Positions 16,295 through 25,327 of a stretch of 46,559 nucleotides of DNA are shown here, piece after piece (positions within the stretch are counted from its first letter, which is position 1; each line of letters begins with the position of its first letter). Under the pieces are notes generated by a model. That model ran no database searches and was not told the DNA's origin. It saw only the letters and a list, made by a program, of their open reading frames with translations. The stretch comes from Candidatus Magasanikiibacteriota bacterium (GTDB lineage: Bacteria > Patescibacteriota > Patescibacteriia > Magasanikbacterales > 2-02-FULL-50-9b): contig CAITMK010000001.1 in NCBI GenBank assembly GCA_903893485.1, positions 1 to 46,559 on the forward strand. The letters run 5' to 3'. Made by a program: the position numbers and the translations under genes.

Positions 16295-16695
16295 ACTTCA
16301 AAAATATCTTCGCCAGCTGACGCCGCCTTGCTTAAATACGTATCTAAAATAATTGCCGCGCTTGATGCGTCGATGTCGCCTGCGCCGGCGCGCGATGCTT
16401 CCATTGAGCTCATGCGTTCGTCTACAAATTCAACCGGAATATTATATTTTTCAAAAAGTTTTGCGCCAAAATCACGGGCCTTTTCCGCTTGTTCGCCTTC
16501 GCTGCCTGCCATGGTGTATGGCAAACCAACAACCAAAACGCGAGGATTTTGTTTTTTAATCAAATCATCAATTTTGAGCCATTGCGCATCTTCATCGCCA
16601 TCAACCGTAATAAGTGGCAATGCAAAATCCATGTCGTCGGGCACAATCGCAACGCCGATGCGTGCTTTTCCAAAATCAAAACCTAAAAGTGGCAT
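16291..16695 (-). CDS. ruvX: Putative pre-16S rRNA nuclease / Holliday junction resolvase-like (YqgF)
   Basis: A 134-residue RNase H-fold protein. The first acidic residue sits in LGFDFGKARIGVAI. VGLPYTMAGSEGEQ, FDERMSS and the final aspartate in IDASSAAIILDTYL match the YqgF family, which trims the 5' end of 16S rRNA in bacteria where it has been tested. It lies between map and recO and overlaps recO by four bases. Confidence 0.9.
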   Translation of the reverse strand: MPLLGFDFGKARIGVAIVPDDMDFALPLITVDGDEDAQWLKIDDLIKKQNPRVLVVGLPYTMAGSEGEQAEKARDFGAKLFEKYNIPVEFVDERMSSMEASRAGAGDIDASSAAIILDTYLSKAASAGEDIFEV

Positions 16696-16699
16696 AAGA

Positions 16700-17518
16700 T
16701 TATATTTTTTCGCCGGGGCGGAGTGTTACAATTTCTGGGCCCGTGGGTGAAATTATAATAGTGTGCTCAAAATGAGCGCTACGTGAATGATCTTCGGTGG
16801 ACACCGTCCAACCATCCTTTTCAGTATACACGTCCGCAGAGCCAATTGTCACCATCGGTTCGAGTGCCAAAACCATTCCAGGTAAAAGGCGGATTGATGG
16901 TTGAAAACGATCGGTGAAATTTGGAACTTGTGGCGCCTCGTGAACCGCGTATCCAACACCATGCCCCACTAAATCGCGCACAATGCCATAGCCAAGTGGC
17001 GTAAGATATTTTTCAACTGCTTTGGAAATATCTTTGATTTCATTTCCAACGGTTGCGGCTTTAATTCCGCGGCACAAACTTTCGTAGGTTGCGGCTAATA
17101 TTTTTTCGTCTTCGGCGCGTGGTGTGCCGGCGATAACCGAAATTGCAGTATCGGTATAATATCCTTTTGGCCCATCTGGTGTGAATGGCCACTCCATACC
17201 AATATCCAAACCAACCACATCGCCATCCTGAATGATGTGATCGACGCGTGGAATCCCGTGCACCACTTCTTCGTTAACCGAAACACAAAGCGACGCTGGA
17301 TATGCAGGATCTTTCGTTGAAATGGTGTAGCCCAAAAATGCCGGACGACCACCACATTGGCGAATTAAAAATTCAGCACGATCATCGAGTGCTTTGGTAC
17401 TAATGCCGGGCGCTACCATTGCAGCACATTCGGCTAAAATTTCACCCAGCTTTTTTCCGCCTTCGCGAATCGCAACAAGTGCGGCTGGATCTTTGATCAT
17501 GCGTGAGTTTTTTTCCAT
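16700..17518 (-). CDS. map: Methionine aminopeptidase type I
   Basis: Removes the N-terminal methionine from new proteins. The dinuclear metal ligands are all present: Asp105 (GLDIGM), Asp123 (YYTDTA), His186 (VGHGVG), Glu220 (ALEPMV) and Glu251 (AHFEHT). His87 in VVHGIP is the conserved substrate-side histidine. The length of 272 residues is ordinary. An internal start at MIKDPAAL (residue 7) is equally plausible. The gene follows adk in the classic secY-adk-map order. Confidence 0.96.
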   Translation of the reverse strand: MEKNSRMIKDPAALVAIREGGKKLGEILAECAAMVAPGISTKALDDRAEFLIRQCGGRPAFLGYTISTKDPAYPASLCVSVNEEVVHGIPRVDHIIQDGDVVGLDIGMEWPFTPDGPKGYYTDTAISVIAGTPRAEDEKILAATYESLCRGIKAATVGNEIKDISKAVEKYLTPLGYGIVRDLVGHGVGYAVHEAPQVPNFTDRFQPSIRLLPGMVLALEPMVTIGSADVYTEKDGWTVSTEDHSRSAHFEHTIIISPTGPEIVTLRPGEKI

Positions 17519-17525
17519 GCAAAAA

Positions 17526-18167
17526 TTATAACACGTGCGCGATTTCCATGAAAATTAGGGGGATGGAAAGTGACGCATTGAACCGCTCTACTAAGTCGTG
17601 ACTCTGATAAAAATCAATTACTGGCTGCGTTACTGCGTGGTATGTTTCCAAACGACGCTTAATAACTTCTGGCTGATCGTCTTCGCGTTGCACAATTTTT
17701 CCTTGGCAACGTGGACAAATATCACCATGTGCTGCGGTGTATTCTGCGGTCGTTTTAAAACGACATTGGTTACATGCGCGGCGACTCGACATACGTGCCA
17801 CAGCGATTTTATCTGACAGGTCAAACACGATCACCTTGGTAGGCGCAAGCCAAAGCATTGAATCTTCTGCTTGCGCCACAGTGCGAGGAAAACCGTCGAT
17901 AATAAAACCTTCAGTCGCATCATATTCGGCGATGCGTTTTTTCAGCATGCCAATGATTACTTGGTCTGGCACCAAATCGCCAGCGCGCATTTCACGTTCA
18001 AACGATTTACCAAGTTCAGTTCCCTTTTCAATTTCAGTGCGACACAGTTGCCCGGTGGAAATTGTTGGGATCTGCAAATACACCTGCAGGAGCTCGCCCT
18101 GTGTACCCTTACCTGAGCCCTGTGGCCCGATTAAGATGAGGCGATGCTGCGCAGTGTTTTGGATCAT
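17526..18167 (-). CDS. adk: Adenylate kinase with zinc-binding lid
   Basis: Interconverts ATP+AMP and 2 ADP. The P-loop GPQGSGKGT is at residues 14-22 and DGFPRT near 91. The lid carries four cysteines (132, 135, 151 and 154) in the spacing of the zinc-binding type. It is 213 residues long. The start overlaps the secY stop by four bases (ATGA), so translation is coupled. Confidence 0.96.
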   Translation of the reverse strand: MIQNTAQHRLILIGPQGSGKGTQGELLQVYLQIPTISTGQLCRTEIEKGTELGKSFEREMRAGDLVPDQVIIGMLKKRIAEYDATEGFIIDGFPRTVAQAEDSMLWLAPTKVIVFDLSDKIAVARMSSRRACNQCRFKTTAEYTAAHGDICPRCQGKIVQREDDQPEVIKRRLETYHAVTQPVIDFYQSHDLVERFNASLSIPLIFMEIAHVL

Positions 18168-19438
18168 AAGTGGTCGTATTCACGCATGGTGATTTGTGAC
18201 TCAATTTTGTTCATGGTTTCAATGGCAACCGACACGACGATGAGCAAACTGGTACCGCCAATGGCAAGTGTACGAGTTCCCATGAAGTTTTGCACAATAA
18301 GCGGCAGTACTGCAATGAGTGCCAAGAAAATTGCACCCGCAAGTAAAACGCGATTGGTTACACGTTCCAAATATTCTGCAGTCGCGCTGCCTGGACGAAT
18401 ACCTGGAATAAAGCCACCCTGTTTTTGCAGATTTTCTGCAACTTTGTCTGGTTGAAACACAATGCCTGTGTAAAAGAAGGTAAAACCAAATACCAATACA
18501 AAGTAAATGATGCCGTAATATAATTGATTCTGAAAGAAGCTAATTACATTTTCAGCGAATCCTGCGACCCACGCGGTTTGTGCATGCACAAAGAATTGCG
18601 CAATAAGTGGTGGGAACAACACCATTGAGATCGCAAAGATGATTGGAATAACGCCAGCCATGTTTACGCGAATTGGCAAATGAGTTGAAACGCCGCCAAA
18701 CATACGGGTACCACGTTGCTGACGTGCATACTGAATTGGAATGATGCGTTGACCCTGTGACATGAATACCACGCCAACGATAGTTACCAAACCAAGAATT
18801 GCAAATGCAAGCAGCTGAACCATTTGTGACTTATCAAAAGTTACAAACGCACGCTGCACTGCAGTTGGAAGTGACGAAACGATACCTGCAAAAATCAAAA
18901 TTGAAATACCATTACCCACGTTTTTTTCTGTAATGAGCTCACCGAGCCACATAAGAAAAATCGTACCTGCGGTAACTGTAATAAGAATTGTTGCCAATTT
19001 AAATGGCGTCAGGTCAATGAAAATCGAAGCCTGAGATTGACGAAGCAAATTGATCATGCCGTAAGACTGCAAAATACCAAGCGGTACTGCAAGCAAACGA
19101 GTCCATTGATTCACGCGCTGCTGGCCAGCTTCACCTTCTTTTTGGAGTTCTTCCAAAGAAGGGATGATCATGCCGAGGAGCTGAAAAATAATGGACGCGG
19201 TAATGTATGGACCAACGCCCATCATCACGACAGAAAAATTCTGCAAAGTGCCACCAGAAAAAACATTAAGCAACCCAACAAATTGGTTATTGTCAACGAA
19301 GTTCTTGAGCGCTTCGGCGTTAATACCTGGAACTGGGATATGCGCTGCTAAGCGGAAAATCACTAAAATGCCCAATACAAACAAAATACTTTCCCGGAGT
19401 TCTTTAATACTCCAGACTGATTTCAAGCGTTCCCACAT
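18164..19438 (-). CDS. secY: Preprotein translocase subunit SecY
   Basis: The pore subunit of the Sec translocon, with ten transmembrane helices by hydrophobicity. The start at 19438 (MWERLKSVWSIKELR) is preferred to an upstream extension that overlaps rplO and is not conserved-looking. The plug and lateral-gate regions are recognisable (RLAAHIPVPG, GVGPYITASII, and the NPTKLVIV-equivalent cytosolic loops). It is 424 residues long. It follows rplO by ten bases. Confidence 0.96.
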   Translation of the reverse strand: MWERLKSVWSIKELRESILFVLGILVIFRLAAHIPVPGINAEALKNFVDNNQFVGLLNVFSGGTLQNFSVVMMGVGPYITASIIFQLLGMIIPSLEELQKEGEAGQQRVNQWTRLLAVPLGILQSYGMINLLRQSQASIFIDLTPFKLATILITVTAGTIFLMWLGELITEKNVGNGISILIFAGIVSSLPTAVQRAFVTFDKSQMVQLLAFAILGLVTIVGVVFMSQGQRIIPIQYARQQRGTRMFGGVSTHLPIRVNMAGVIPIIFAISMVLFPPLIAQFFVHAQTAWVAGFAENVISFFQNQLYYGIIYFVLVFGFTFFYTGIVFQPDKVAENLQKQGGFIPGIRPGSATAEYLERVTNRVLLAGAIFLALIAVLPLIVQNFMGTRTLAIGGTSLLIVVSVAIETMNKIESQITMREYDHL

Positions 19439-19448
19439 AGGAAAAATG

Positions 19449-19892
19449 TTATGCTGTAACTGTGCCGCCGGCCGCTTCAATTGCGGTGCGAGCACCTGCT
19501 GTTACTGCTACTCCTTGGAGTGTAAATTTCTTTTCTACTTTGGTGTTGCCAACAATCTTAACGGTGTGATTTGCGTGGCCACGAACAAAACCAGCAGTGC
19601 GAAGAGCCTCTGCGGTAATAACAGTACCATCTGCAAACTCTTTCTGCAACTGAGACACTGTTACTGTAACTGGTTTACCAGACATTGATTTGAAACCACG
19701 AAGTTTTGGCAAGCTCTGGATGAGCGCCTTGCTACCTTTGAAGGCAAGCTTATGGCGACCACCTGAACGAGCACGCTGACCCTTGTAGCCACGACCAGCG
19801 GTTTTACCCAAACCGGACGATGTACCACGGCCAACATCAAAACTCTTCATGCGGCTACCTGGTTTTGGTGTAAGTGTATGAGTATTCAACAT
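19449..19892 (-). CDS. rplO: Ribosomal protein L15 (uL15)
   Basis: A 147-residue 50S protein with the Gly/Arg-rich N-terminal extension typical of L15 (GRGTSSGLGKTAGRGYKGQRARSGG region in two parts), which threads into 23S rRNA. The L15 C-terminal domain is intact. It directly follows rpsE: no rpmD (L30) lies between them, although that is its normal place. Confidence 0.97.
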   Translation of the reverse strand: MLNTHTLTPKPGSRMKSFDVGRGTSSGLGKTAGRGYKGQRARSGGRHKLAFKGSKALIQSLPKLRGFKSMSGKPVTVTVSQLQKEFADGTVITAEALRTAGFVRGHANHTVKIVGNTKVEKKFTLQGVAVTAGARTAIEAAGGTVTA

Positions 19893-19902
19893 ATGAAGAA
19901 TG

Positions 19903-20586
19903 TTATGCGGCCTTTGGTGTTTTTACACGAGGGGCTTTAAGTGCGCCCAATGCTTCGATTGCTGCACGAACGTTATTGATTTTATTATTTGCACCCAAAA
20001 TTTTGGATGATGCGTTTGGCACACCAGCGAGCTGGAGTACTACGCGAACTGGACCACCTGCAATAATACCAGAACCAAGTGGTGCAGGCATAATGAGAAT
20101 GCTTGAAGCACCAGATTTACCACGAGTGGTATGTGGAATGGTACCGTTAGCCATAGGCACGGTGATCACACGTTTTTTTGCTTTAGTCGATGCTTTCAAA
20201 ACAGCAGCCTGAACGTCAACACCTTTGCTGGTAGCAAAACCAACGCGGCCTTTGCCGTCGCCTACCACAACAGTTGCGCGGAAACGCATGCGTTTACCAC
20301 CTTTGGTCACACGTGTAACACGTGCCAAATCCAAAGTAACTTGGTTAAATTCGCTTGGTTCACGTTCGCGTCCGCCACGGTCATCGCGACGACCACGTCC
20401 GCCAGCACCACCTGCGCCACCACGTCCACCGCCAGCACCACCGCGACCGTTGCGGCCACCTGCTGGGCGATTTTCTTCTGGCATTGAGCCACGAACCATT
20501 ACTTCAAGTGCTACTGCTGGAGCGATGTCCGCAGGGCCTGCAGTTACTGGAGCTTCTGATTCTGTTGTTGTTTTTTCTTCAGACAT
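19903..20586 (-). CDS. rpsE: Ribosomal protein S5 (uS5) with an Arg/Gly-rich N-terminal extension
   Basis: A 30S protein important for decoding accuracy. The S5 core starts near residue 78 (EFNQVTLDLARVTRVTKGGKRMRF region) and is normal. Ahead of it lies an added segment of about 75 residues. Residues 1-30 are acidic/Ala-rich, and residues 38-72 are almost all Gly, Arg and Ala with several RGG-like repeats. This part should be disordered and probably contacts RNA. It would place extra positive charge near the mRNA entry side of the ribosome. Confidence 0.96.
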   Translation of the reverse strand: MSEEKTTTESEAPVTAGPADIAPAVALEVMVRGSMPEENRPAGGRNGRGGAGGGRGGAGGAGGRGRRDDRGGREREPSEFNQVTLDLARVTRVTKGGKRMRFRATVVVGDGKGRVGFATSKGVDVQAAVLKASTKAKKRVITVPMANGTIPHTTRGKSGASSILIMPAPLGSGIIAGGPVRVVLQLAGVPNASSKILGANNKINNVRAAIEALGALKAPRVKTPKAA

Positions 20587-20591
20587 AAAAC

Positions 20592-20960
20592 TTAAAATTG
20601 AAGACCGCCTTCACGAGCACCTTCAGCGAAGGCGCGTAAACGACCGGTGAAACGAAAACCACCACGATCAAAAACTACCGTTGTGATTTTTGCAGTTTTA
20701 GCAAGCTCTGCAAGGGCTTTGCCGCCTAAATAACTTTCCGCGATTTTCCCGGTGCGTTCGCCAGCATCGCCTTTTAAACCAGCGGTTGCAGCGGCAGCCA
20801 AAGTTTTACCAGTGGTATCGTCAATAAGCTGAGCAAGGATTTGCGTAAGTGAACGATAAATTGAAAGACGAGGCACCGCTGGCGTACCAGAAATGCGTGC
20901 GCGGATTGCATGATGACGGCGTGCGCGGCGTGCTCGTTTGTATAATGGAGACTCTTTCAT
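20592..20960 (-). CDS. rplR: Ribosomal protein L18 (uL18)
   Basis: A 50S protein that binds 5S rRNA. The basic start (YKRARRARRHHAIRARISG), the RLSIYRS strand and the final FDRGGFRFTGRLRAFAEGAREGGLQF segment are standard. The length of 122 residues is normal. Confidence 0.97.
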   Translation of the reverse strand: MKESPLYKRARRARRHHAIRARISGTPAVPRLSIYRSLTQILAQLIDDTTGKTLAAAATAGLKGDAGERTGKIAESYLGGKALAELAKTAKITTVVFDRGGFRFTGRLRAFAEGAREGGLQF

Positions 20961-20968
20961 AGCGGTTA

Positions 20969-21514
20969 TTATTTAGCTGACTTAGCAGCCTTACCTGCCT
21001 TACGGCGGATGTATTCGCCGGCGTATTTAATACCTTTACCTTTATATGGTTCAGGCTTACGGATGCGACGAATCTGTGCGGCCATTTCACCAACAAGCTG
21101 TTTGTCGATGCCAGTAAGTGTAATGTTTGTTTTTTCTGCGGTTGCAGTGATGCCAGCTGGGATTTCGAAGACAACTGGGTGTGAATAACCCACTTCGATC
21201 TTCAAATCTTTGCCCTGCATTGCAACGCGGTAACCAACACCCACGAGTTCTAACTTTTTCTCGTAGCCTTTGGTAACACCAACAATCATGTTGCGAAGAA
21301 GTGCACCTGCCAAGCCCCAAAGAGCGCGGTCAGATTTAAGACCTTCATCAGCGATTTTCACGCTCAAGATGTCGCCTTCTTTCACCGCAGTGGTGTGTGG
21401 GTGCAAAGTCATCTTTAAAGTACCTTTTGGGCCTTTAACAGTAACTTCCTGATCCTTGACGGTTACGTCAACGCCAGCTGGAATGGTAATAGGTTGTTTT
21501 CCAATACGTGACAT
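20969..21514 (-). CDS. rplF: Ribosomal protein L6 (uL6)
   Basis: A 50S protein near the factor-binding site. MSRIGKQPI opens the first of two related domains. The C-terminal signature RKPEPYKGKGIKY is intact. Its 181 residues are typical. It sits between rpsH and rplR as in the spc operon. Confidence 0.97.
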   Translation of the reverse strand: MSRIGKQPITIPAGVDVTVKDQEVTVKGPKGTLKMTLHPHTTAVKEGDILSVKIADEGLKSDRALWGLAGALLRNMIVGVTKGYEKKLELVGVGYRVAMQGKDLKIEVGYSHPVVFEIPAGITATAEKTNITLTGIDKQLVGEMAAQIRRIRKPEPYKGKGIKYAGEYIRRKAGKAAKSAK

Positions 21515-21523
21515 ATAATTTTA

Positions 21524-21922
21524 TTACCAGACAGTGCAAACCATTTCACCGCCAACACCAAGCTTTTTAGCTTTTTTGTTGGTCATAATACCTTGTGAAG
21601 TGGAAAGGATTGCAACACCGTAGCCGCTCTGAATGGTTGGCAGCTCTTCGGATTTTTTGTATACACGATGACCTGGCTTTGAAACACGGGTAACTTCCGT
21701 GATTGCCGCGCGGCCACCTTCGTATTTCAGACGAATCTTAAGGTCAGGAAAACCTTGTTTGCCTTCTGGAACTTTTTCCACTGAGGTAACAAATTTTTCT
21801 TCAACCAAAATGTCCGCAACTGAATGCTTGAGTTTTGAGTATGGAAGGGTGATTTCATGCTTGTGAGCCATGTATCCATTACGGATACGGGTGAGCATGT
21901 CTGCGATTGGATCTGTTGTCAT
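21524..21922 (-). CDS. rpsH: Ribosomal protein S8 (uS8)
   Basis: A 30S assembly protein that binds the central domain of 16S rRNA. The start at 21922 gives the standard MTTDPIADMLTRIRNG opening (132 residues). A longer frame would run into rpsZ. The end SGYGVAILSTSQGIMTNKKAKKLGVGGE region carries the conserved RNA-binding STSxG motif. Confidence 0.97.
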   Translation of the reverse strand: MTTDPIADMLTRIRNGYMAHKHEITLPYSKLKHSVADILVEEKFVTSVEKVPEGKQGFPDLKIRLKYEGGRAAITEVTRVSKPGHRVYKKSEELPTIQSGYGVAILSTSQGIMTNKKAKKLGVGGEMVCTVW

Positions 21923-21923
21923 A

Positions 21924-22109
21924 TTACCAGCTAGATTTACGAACACCCGGGAGTTCACCACGGTTTGCTAATTCACGGAAGCAAATACGGCATAAGTTAA
22001 ACATGCGCATATAGCTACGTGTGCGGCCGCATTTAAAGCAGCGGTTAACCTTGCGTGAAGAGAATTTTGGTTTCTTTGCAGATTGTGCGATTTGTGCCTC
22101 TGTTGCCAT
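21924..22109 (-). CDS. rpsZ: Ribosomal protein S14, zinc-binding type Z (uS14)
   Basis: A 61-residue S14 of the short zinc form: CFKCG and CRIC supply four cysteines. The tail [10 protein letters not shown] matches the family. The stop is followed by one base before the rpsH ATG. Confidence 0.97.
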   Translation of the reverse strand: MATEAQIAQSAKKPKFSSRKVNRCFKCGRTRSYMRMFNLCRICFRELANRGELPGVRKSSW

Positions 22110-22114
22110 ATAGA

Positions 22115-22663
22115 TTATTTTACGGCTTCTTTAAATGGGAACCCGAGCGCACGAAGAAGCGCTTCCCCCGCCTTGAATGAACCTGCGGTTGTGTGAATGG
22201 TGATTTCAAGGCCATGCACATTGTCCAATTCATCATTCTTAATTTCTGGGAATGACAAATGTTCTTTGAAACCAAGTGACATGTTACCATTCGCATCAAT
22301 TGCTTTGGTAGAAATGCCACGGAAGTCGCGAACACGTGGGAAAGTAACTGCAACCAACTTTTGGATGAAATCCCACATGCGAGCGCCACGAAGAGTTACT
22401 TTGTAACCAACAACTTGGCCTTCACGAAGTTTAAAGTTTGAAATTGAGATGCGTGACTTTGTTTCTGCAGGCTTTTGGCCGGTGATGCGTGTAAGTGTGC
22501 GGATAACGGTATCGATCATTTTGCTATCTTTACCGATTTTACCTACACCAACAGAGACCACCACTTTAACGATTTTTGGTACCGCGTTAACATTATCAAT
22601 ACCAAGCTGTTTTTGCAGCGCTGGCACGATCTCTTCGCGATATTGTTCTTTTAATTTTTTCAT
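22115..22663 (-). CDS. rplE: Ribosomal protein L5 (uL5)
   Basis: A 50S protein of the central protuberance that holds 5S rRNA and contacts P-site tRNA. The opening [18 protein letters not shown] and the [10 protein letters not shown] segment are standard. The length of 182 residues is usual. Confidence 0.97.
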   Translation of the reverse strand: MKKLKEQYREEIVPALQKQLGIDNVNAVPKIVKVVVSVGVGKIGKDSKMIDTVIRTLTRITGQKPAETKSRISISNFKLREGQVVGYKVTLRGARMWDFIQKLVAVTFPRVRDFRGISTKAIDANGNMSLGFKEHLSFPEIKNDELDNVHGLEITIHTTAGSFKAGEALLRALGFPFKEAVK

Positions 22664-22664
22664 A

Positions 22665-22979
22665 TTACAAGATGGTTCCTGTTTTTTTAGCCACGCGAAC
22701 CTTTTTGCCTTCCTTCACTTCCATTTTCACGCGAGTTGGCTTCTTGGTAGAAGGATCAATCAGCATGACATTAGAAATGTGCATTGGCGCAGACAACTCA
22801 AGGATCTGACCTTTTTGGTCTGAACCACGAGCACGCATGTGTTTTTTCATGAGGTTAATGCCCTCAACCACAATACGATCTTTTTCGGTGAAAATCTGAA
22901 GAACCTTACCAGTTTTGCCCTTGTCCTTGCCGGCAATCACCTGTACCTCGTCTCCAGTTTTGATATGATATTTTGCCAT
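22665..22979 (-). CDS. rplX: Ribosomal protein L24 (uL24)
   Basis: An early-assembly 50S protein with a KOW motif (VIAGKDKGKTGKVLQI). The start is set at 22979 (MAKYHIKTGDEV, 104 residues), because the longer frame overlaps rplN with unrelated residues. Confidence 0.97.
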   Translation of the reverse strand: MAKYHIKTGDEVQVIAGKDKGKTGKVLQIFTEKDRIVVEGINLMKKHMRARGSDQKGQILELSAPMHISNVMLIDPSTKKPTRVKMEVKEGKKVRVAKKTGTIL

Positions 22980-22983
22980 ATGT

Positions 22984-23355
22984 TTACAAAACTTCAGGGG
23001 CAAGTGACACAATCTTTTGGTAACCCATCGCACGAAGTTCACGTGCTACTGGTCCAAAGATACGTGTACCCTTAGGTTCTTTTGTTTTTTTATCGATAAT
23101 AACTGCTGCGTTTTCGCTGAAACGCACGTAGGTGCCATCAGCACGACGTGTTTCCTTGCGCTGACGAACAATCACAGCGGTAACCACGTCACCTTTTTTA
23201 GCGGTGCCATGTGGTTCAGCTTCTTTAACACTGCAAACAACCAAGTCGCCAATTGTTGCATAACGTTTTTTGTAGCCGCCGAGTACGCGAAAAGCATAAA
23301 GCTTTTTAGCGCCGGAATTGTCTGCTACTTGGAGCATTGAGCGATGCTGAATCAT
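22984..23355 (-). CDS. rplN: Ribosomal protein L14 (uL14)
   Basis: A 50S protein of the inter-subunit face. [19 protein letters not shown] and the ending FGPVARELR then SLAPEVL are characteristic. It is 123 residues long. Confidence 0.98.
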   Translation of the reverse strand: MIQHRSMLQVADNSGAKKLYAFRVLGGYKKRYATIGDLVVCSVKEAEPHGTAKKGDVVTAVIVRQRKETRRADGTYVRFSENAAVIIDKKTKEPKGTRIFGPVARELRAMGYQKIVSLAPEVL

Positions 23356-23356
23356 A

Positions 23357-23602
23357 TTATTTAGTTACCACGAGCCAACACTTTGTTTTAGAAAGTGGAC
23401 GGCATTGTGTGAAAGTTACGACATCCCCGACCTTGTGGGTGCCATGTTCATCATGAACATGATATTTTTTGGATACCACGTACTGTTTTTTATATTTTGG
23501 ATGAATTTTGGTACGGTCAACCTGCACTGTAATGGTTTTCTGCATTGCAGCGGAGATGACTTTACCGGTAAATTCTCGCTTAACGTTAGCTTTTTGTTCC
23601 AT
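23357..23602 (-). CDS. rpsQ: Ribosomal protein S17 (uS17)
   Basis: An OB-fold 30S primary-binding protein of 81 residues. The core motifs [16 protein letters not shown] and the ending [13 protein letters not shown] are normal. Confidence 0.97.
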   Translation of the reverse strand: MEQKANVKREFTGKVISAAMQKTITVQVDRTKIHPKYKKQYVVSKKYHVHDEHGTHKVGDVVTFTQCRPLSKTKCWLVVTK

Positions 23603-23603
23603 A

Positions 23604-23804
23604 TTAGTGACGTGTTAGTGTACCCTGCTCTCCAAGAATTGTCAAGATTTGAGCACGTTCTTTTTTGAGCATCGAAACCTCATTTGGTTTACGGAATGTT
23701 GCAGTTGCAAGACCCATTTCCAAAGCACGGATTTCTTCGGTGATTGTTGCAACACGTGAGGTTAACTCTTCTTTTGTGGCTGAGCGAAGTTCTGTGAGTT
23801 TCAT
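23604..23804 (-). CDS. rpmC: Ribosomal protein L29 (uL29)
   Basis: A small 50S protein by the exit tunnel. The start at 23804 gives MKLTELRSATKEEL (66 residues), which fits the two-helix L29 fold; the longer frame overlaps rplP. The conserved ARV/ILTIL-type C-terminal helix is present. Confidence 0.95.
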   Translation of the reverse strand: MKLTELRSATKEELTSRVATITEEIRALEMGLATATFRKPNEVSMLKKERAQILTILGEQGTLTRH

Positions 23805-23808
23805 AGAG

Positions 23809-24225
23809 TTATCCGTTACGCTTAACCATAATTGCCTTGAGTGGCAATTTGTAGTTTGCAAATTCAAACGCTTCTTTTACCTGTGCTTCTGGCACGCCGT
23901 CCATTTCGAACATAACCGTACCTGGGCGAACGATACACACGTAGTGATCTACACCACCCTTACCTTTACCCATAGGTGTTTCTGCACCTTTCTGAGTAAT
24001 TGGTTTGTCTGGAAAAATACGAATCCACACTTTGCCACCTTTTTTGGTGTAACGAGTGAGCACCTTACGAACAGATTCAATCTGACGTGAAGTTACCCAT
24101 GCGTATGTGGTTGCACGAAGACCAAAGGTACCGAAAGCAACAGTAACTTTGCTGGTAGCGATACCAGTGTTGCGACGGCGGCCCTTATGCCACTTGCGAT
24201 GTTTTACCTTTTTAGGAATCAGCAT
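23809..24225 (-). CDS. rplP: Ribosomal protein L16 (uL16)
   Basis: A 50S protein near the A-site tRNA. MLIPKKVKHRKWHKGRR, WIRIFPDKPIT and the GKGKGGVDHYV loop, which reaches toward the peptidyl transferase centre, are all intact in 138 residues. Confidence 0.98.
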   Translation of the reverse strand: MLIPKKVKHRKWHKGRRRNTGIATSKVTVAFGTFGLRATTYAWVTSRQIESVRKVLTRYTKKGGKVWIRIFPDKPITQKGAETPMGKGKGGVDHYVCIVRPGTVMFEMDGVPEAQVKEAFEFANYKLPLKAIMVKRNG

Positions 24226-24228
24226 AGA

Positions 24229-24921
24229 TTATTTCGAAAACACTTTTTCTTTTGCATCGTCAGTGAAACGATCCTTGCGACCAAAACGTTCGCCTTTGTA
24301 GATCCACACCTTGATACCGATCGCACCATAAATAGTGTGAGCGGTGCCAGTTGCAAAATCAATTTCGCTACGAATTGTTGCGAGTGGAACCTTGCCCCAT
24401 GACAACCATTCGCGACGTGCAATTTCCGCACCGTTCAAACGGCCAGATACTGCAACTTTAATACCAAGGGCGCCGGCGCGCTGTGCGCGTTCGATGGTTC
24501 CCTTAAGTACGCGGCGGAAAGGCATACGCTTTTCAAGATCAGCTGCCATCTGTTCGATAACAACGGTTGATGAAATGCTTGGGTTAGCAAGTTCCTGAAC
24601 ATTCACGCGAAGCTGCGCGTCTTTTTTTCCAGGGAAAAATTTCTGTTGGATTTTTTTGCGAAGCTCGTCGATACCAGCGCCGCCACGACCAATGATCATA
24701 CCTGGCTTACCTGCCAAAATAGTAACCACGGTATCGCGTGCACCCATTTCAATTTTTGTTGAGTCAACAGCAGCACCCTTCAATTCTTTTTTGAGGTACT
24801 TACGAAGATCCACGTCAAATTCAAGTGCTTTAGCGTAGTTGTTCTTAGAGCGATACCAACGTGAGTCCCACGTCCAGAGCTCGCCCATGCGAAAAATTTT
24901 TGGATGTACTTTGTGACCCAT
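24229..24921 (-). CDS. rpsC: Ribosomal protein S3 (uS3)
   Basis: A 30S protein at the mRNA entry channel. MGHKVHPK opens it. The KH domain motif GMIIGRGGAGIDELRKKI and the C-terminal GAIGIKVWIYKGE segment are present in 230 residues. Confidence 0.98.
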   Translation of the reverse strand: MGHKVHPKIFRMGELWTWDSRWYRSKNNYAKALEFDVDLRKYLKKELKGAAVDSTKIEMGARDTVVTILAGKPGMIIGRGGAGIDELRKKIQQKFFPGKKDAQLRVNVQELANPSISSTVVIEQMAADLEKRMPFRRVLKGTIERAQRAGALGIKVAVSGRLNGAEIARREWLSWGKVPLATIRSEIDFATGTAHTIYGAIGIKVWIYKGERFGRKDRFTDDAKEKVFSK

Positions 24922-24922
24922 A

Positions 24923-25324
24923 TTATTTGGTATTAGTTACGGCTTTCGCTTTGGCTGCGGCCTTGCGAGCTGCAGCTGCCTTTACAGGCTTTGGCGAATC
25001 CGACAAAGTAACCATGACGTGTGCCATGTGCTTATGAATTTCTGCTGCGCGACCCATTGCACGAGGGCGGAAGCGCTTAATGAAACCAGCATTGTCTGAG
25101 CTAATTTCTGAGATCCAGAGTTTTTCTGGTTCTGCTTTGAAATTGTGCTCTGCATTTGCCATTGCTGATTTAATAAGTTTTGCAACCGGTGCTGCTGCGT
25201 CGCGACGCACAAAAGCAAGGCGTGTTAACGCTTCGGTAGCATACATGCCGCGCACCATATCAGTGATAAGGCGCACTTTGCGACAAGACATGCGGATTGT
25301 ATTTGCGTGTGCCGTTGTTTTCAT
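24923..25324 (-). CDS. rplV: Ribosomal protein L22 (uL22)
   Basis: A 50S protein lining the exit tunnel. RMSCRKVRLITDMVRG and the hairpin tip FIKRFRPRAMGRA are typical. A short Ala/Lys-rich tail (about 18 residues) follows the usual end. Confidence 0.97.
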   Translation of the reverse strand: MKTTAHANTIRMSCRKVRLITDMVRGMYATEALTRLAFVRRDAAAPVAKLIKSAMANAEHNFKAEPEKLWISEISSDNAGFIKRFRPRAMGRAAEIHKHMAHVMVTLSDSPKPVKAAAARKAAAKAKAVTNTK

Positions 25325-25327
25325 AGC

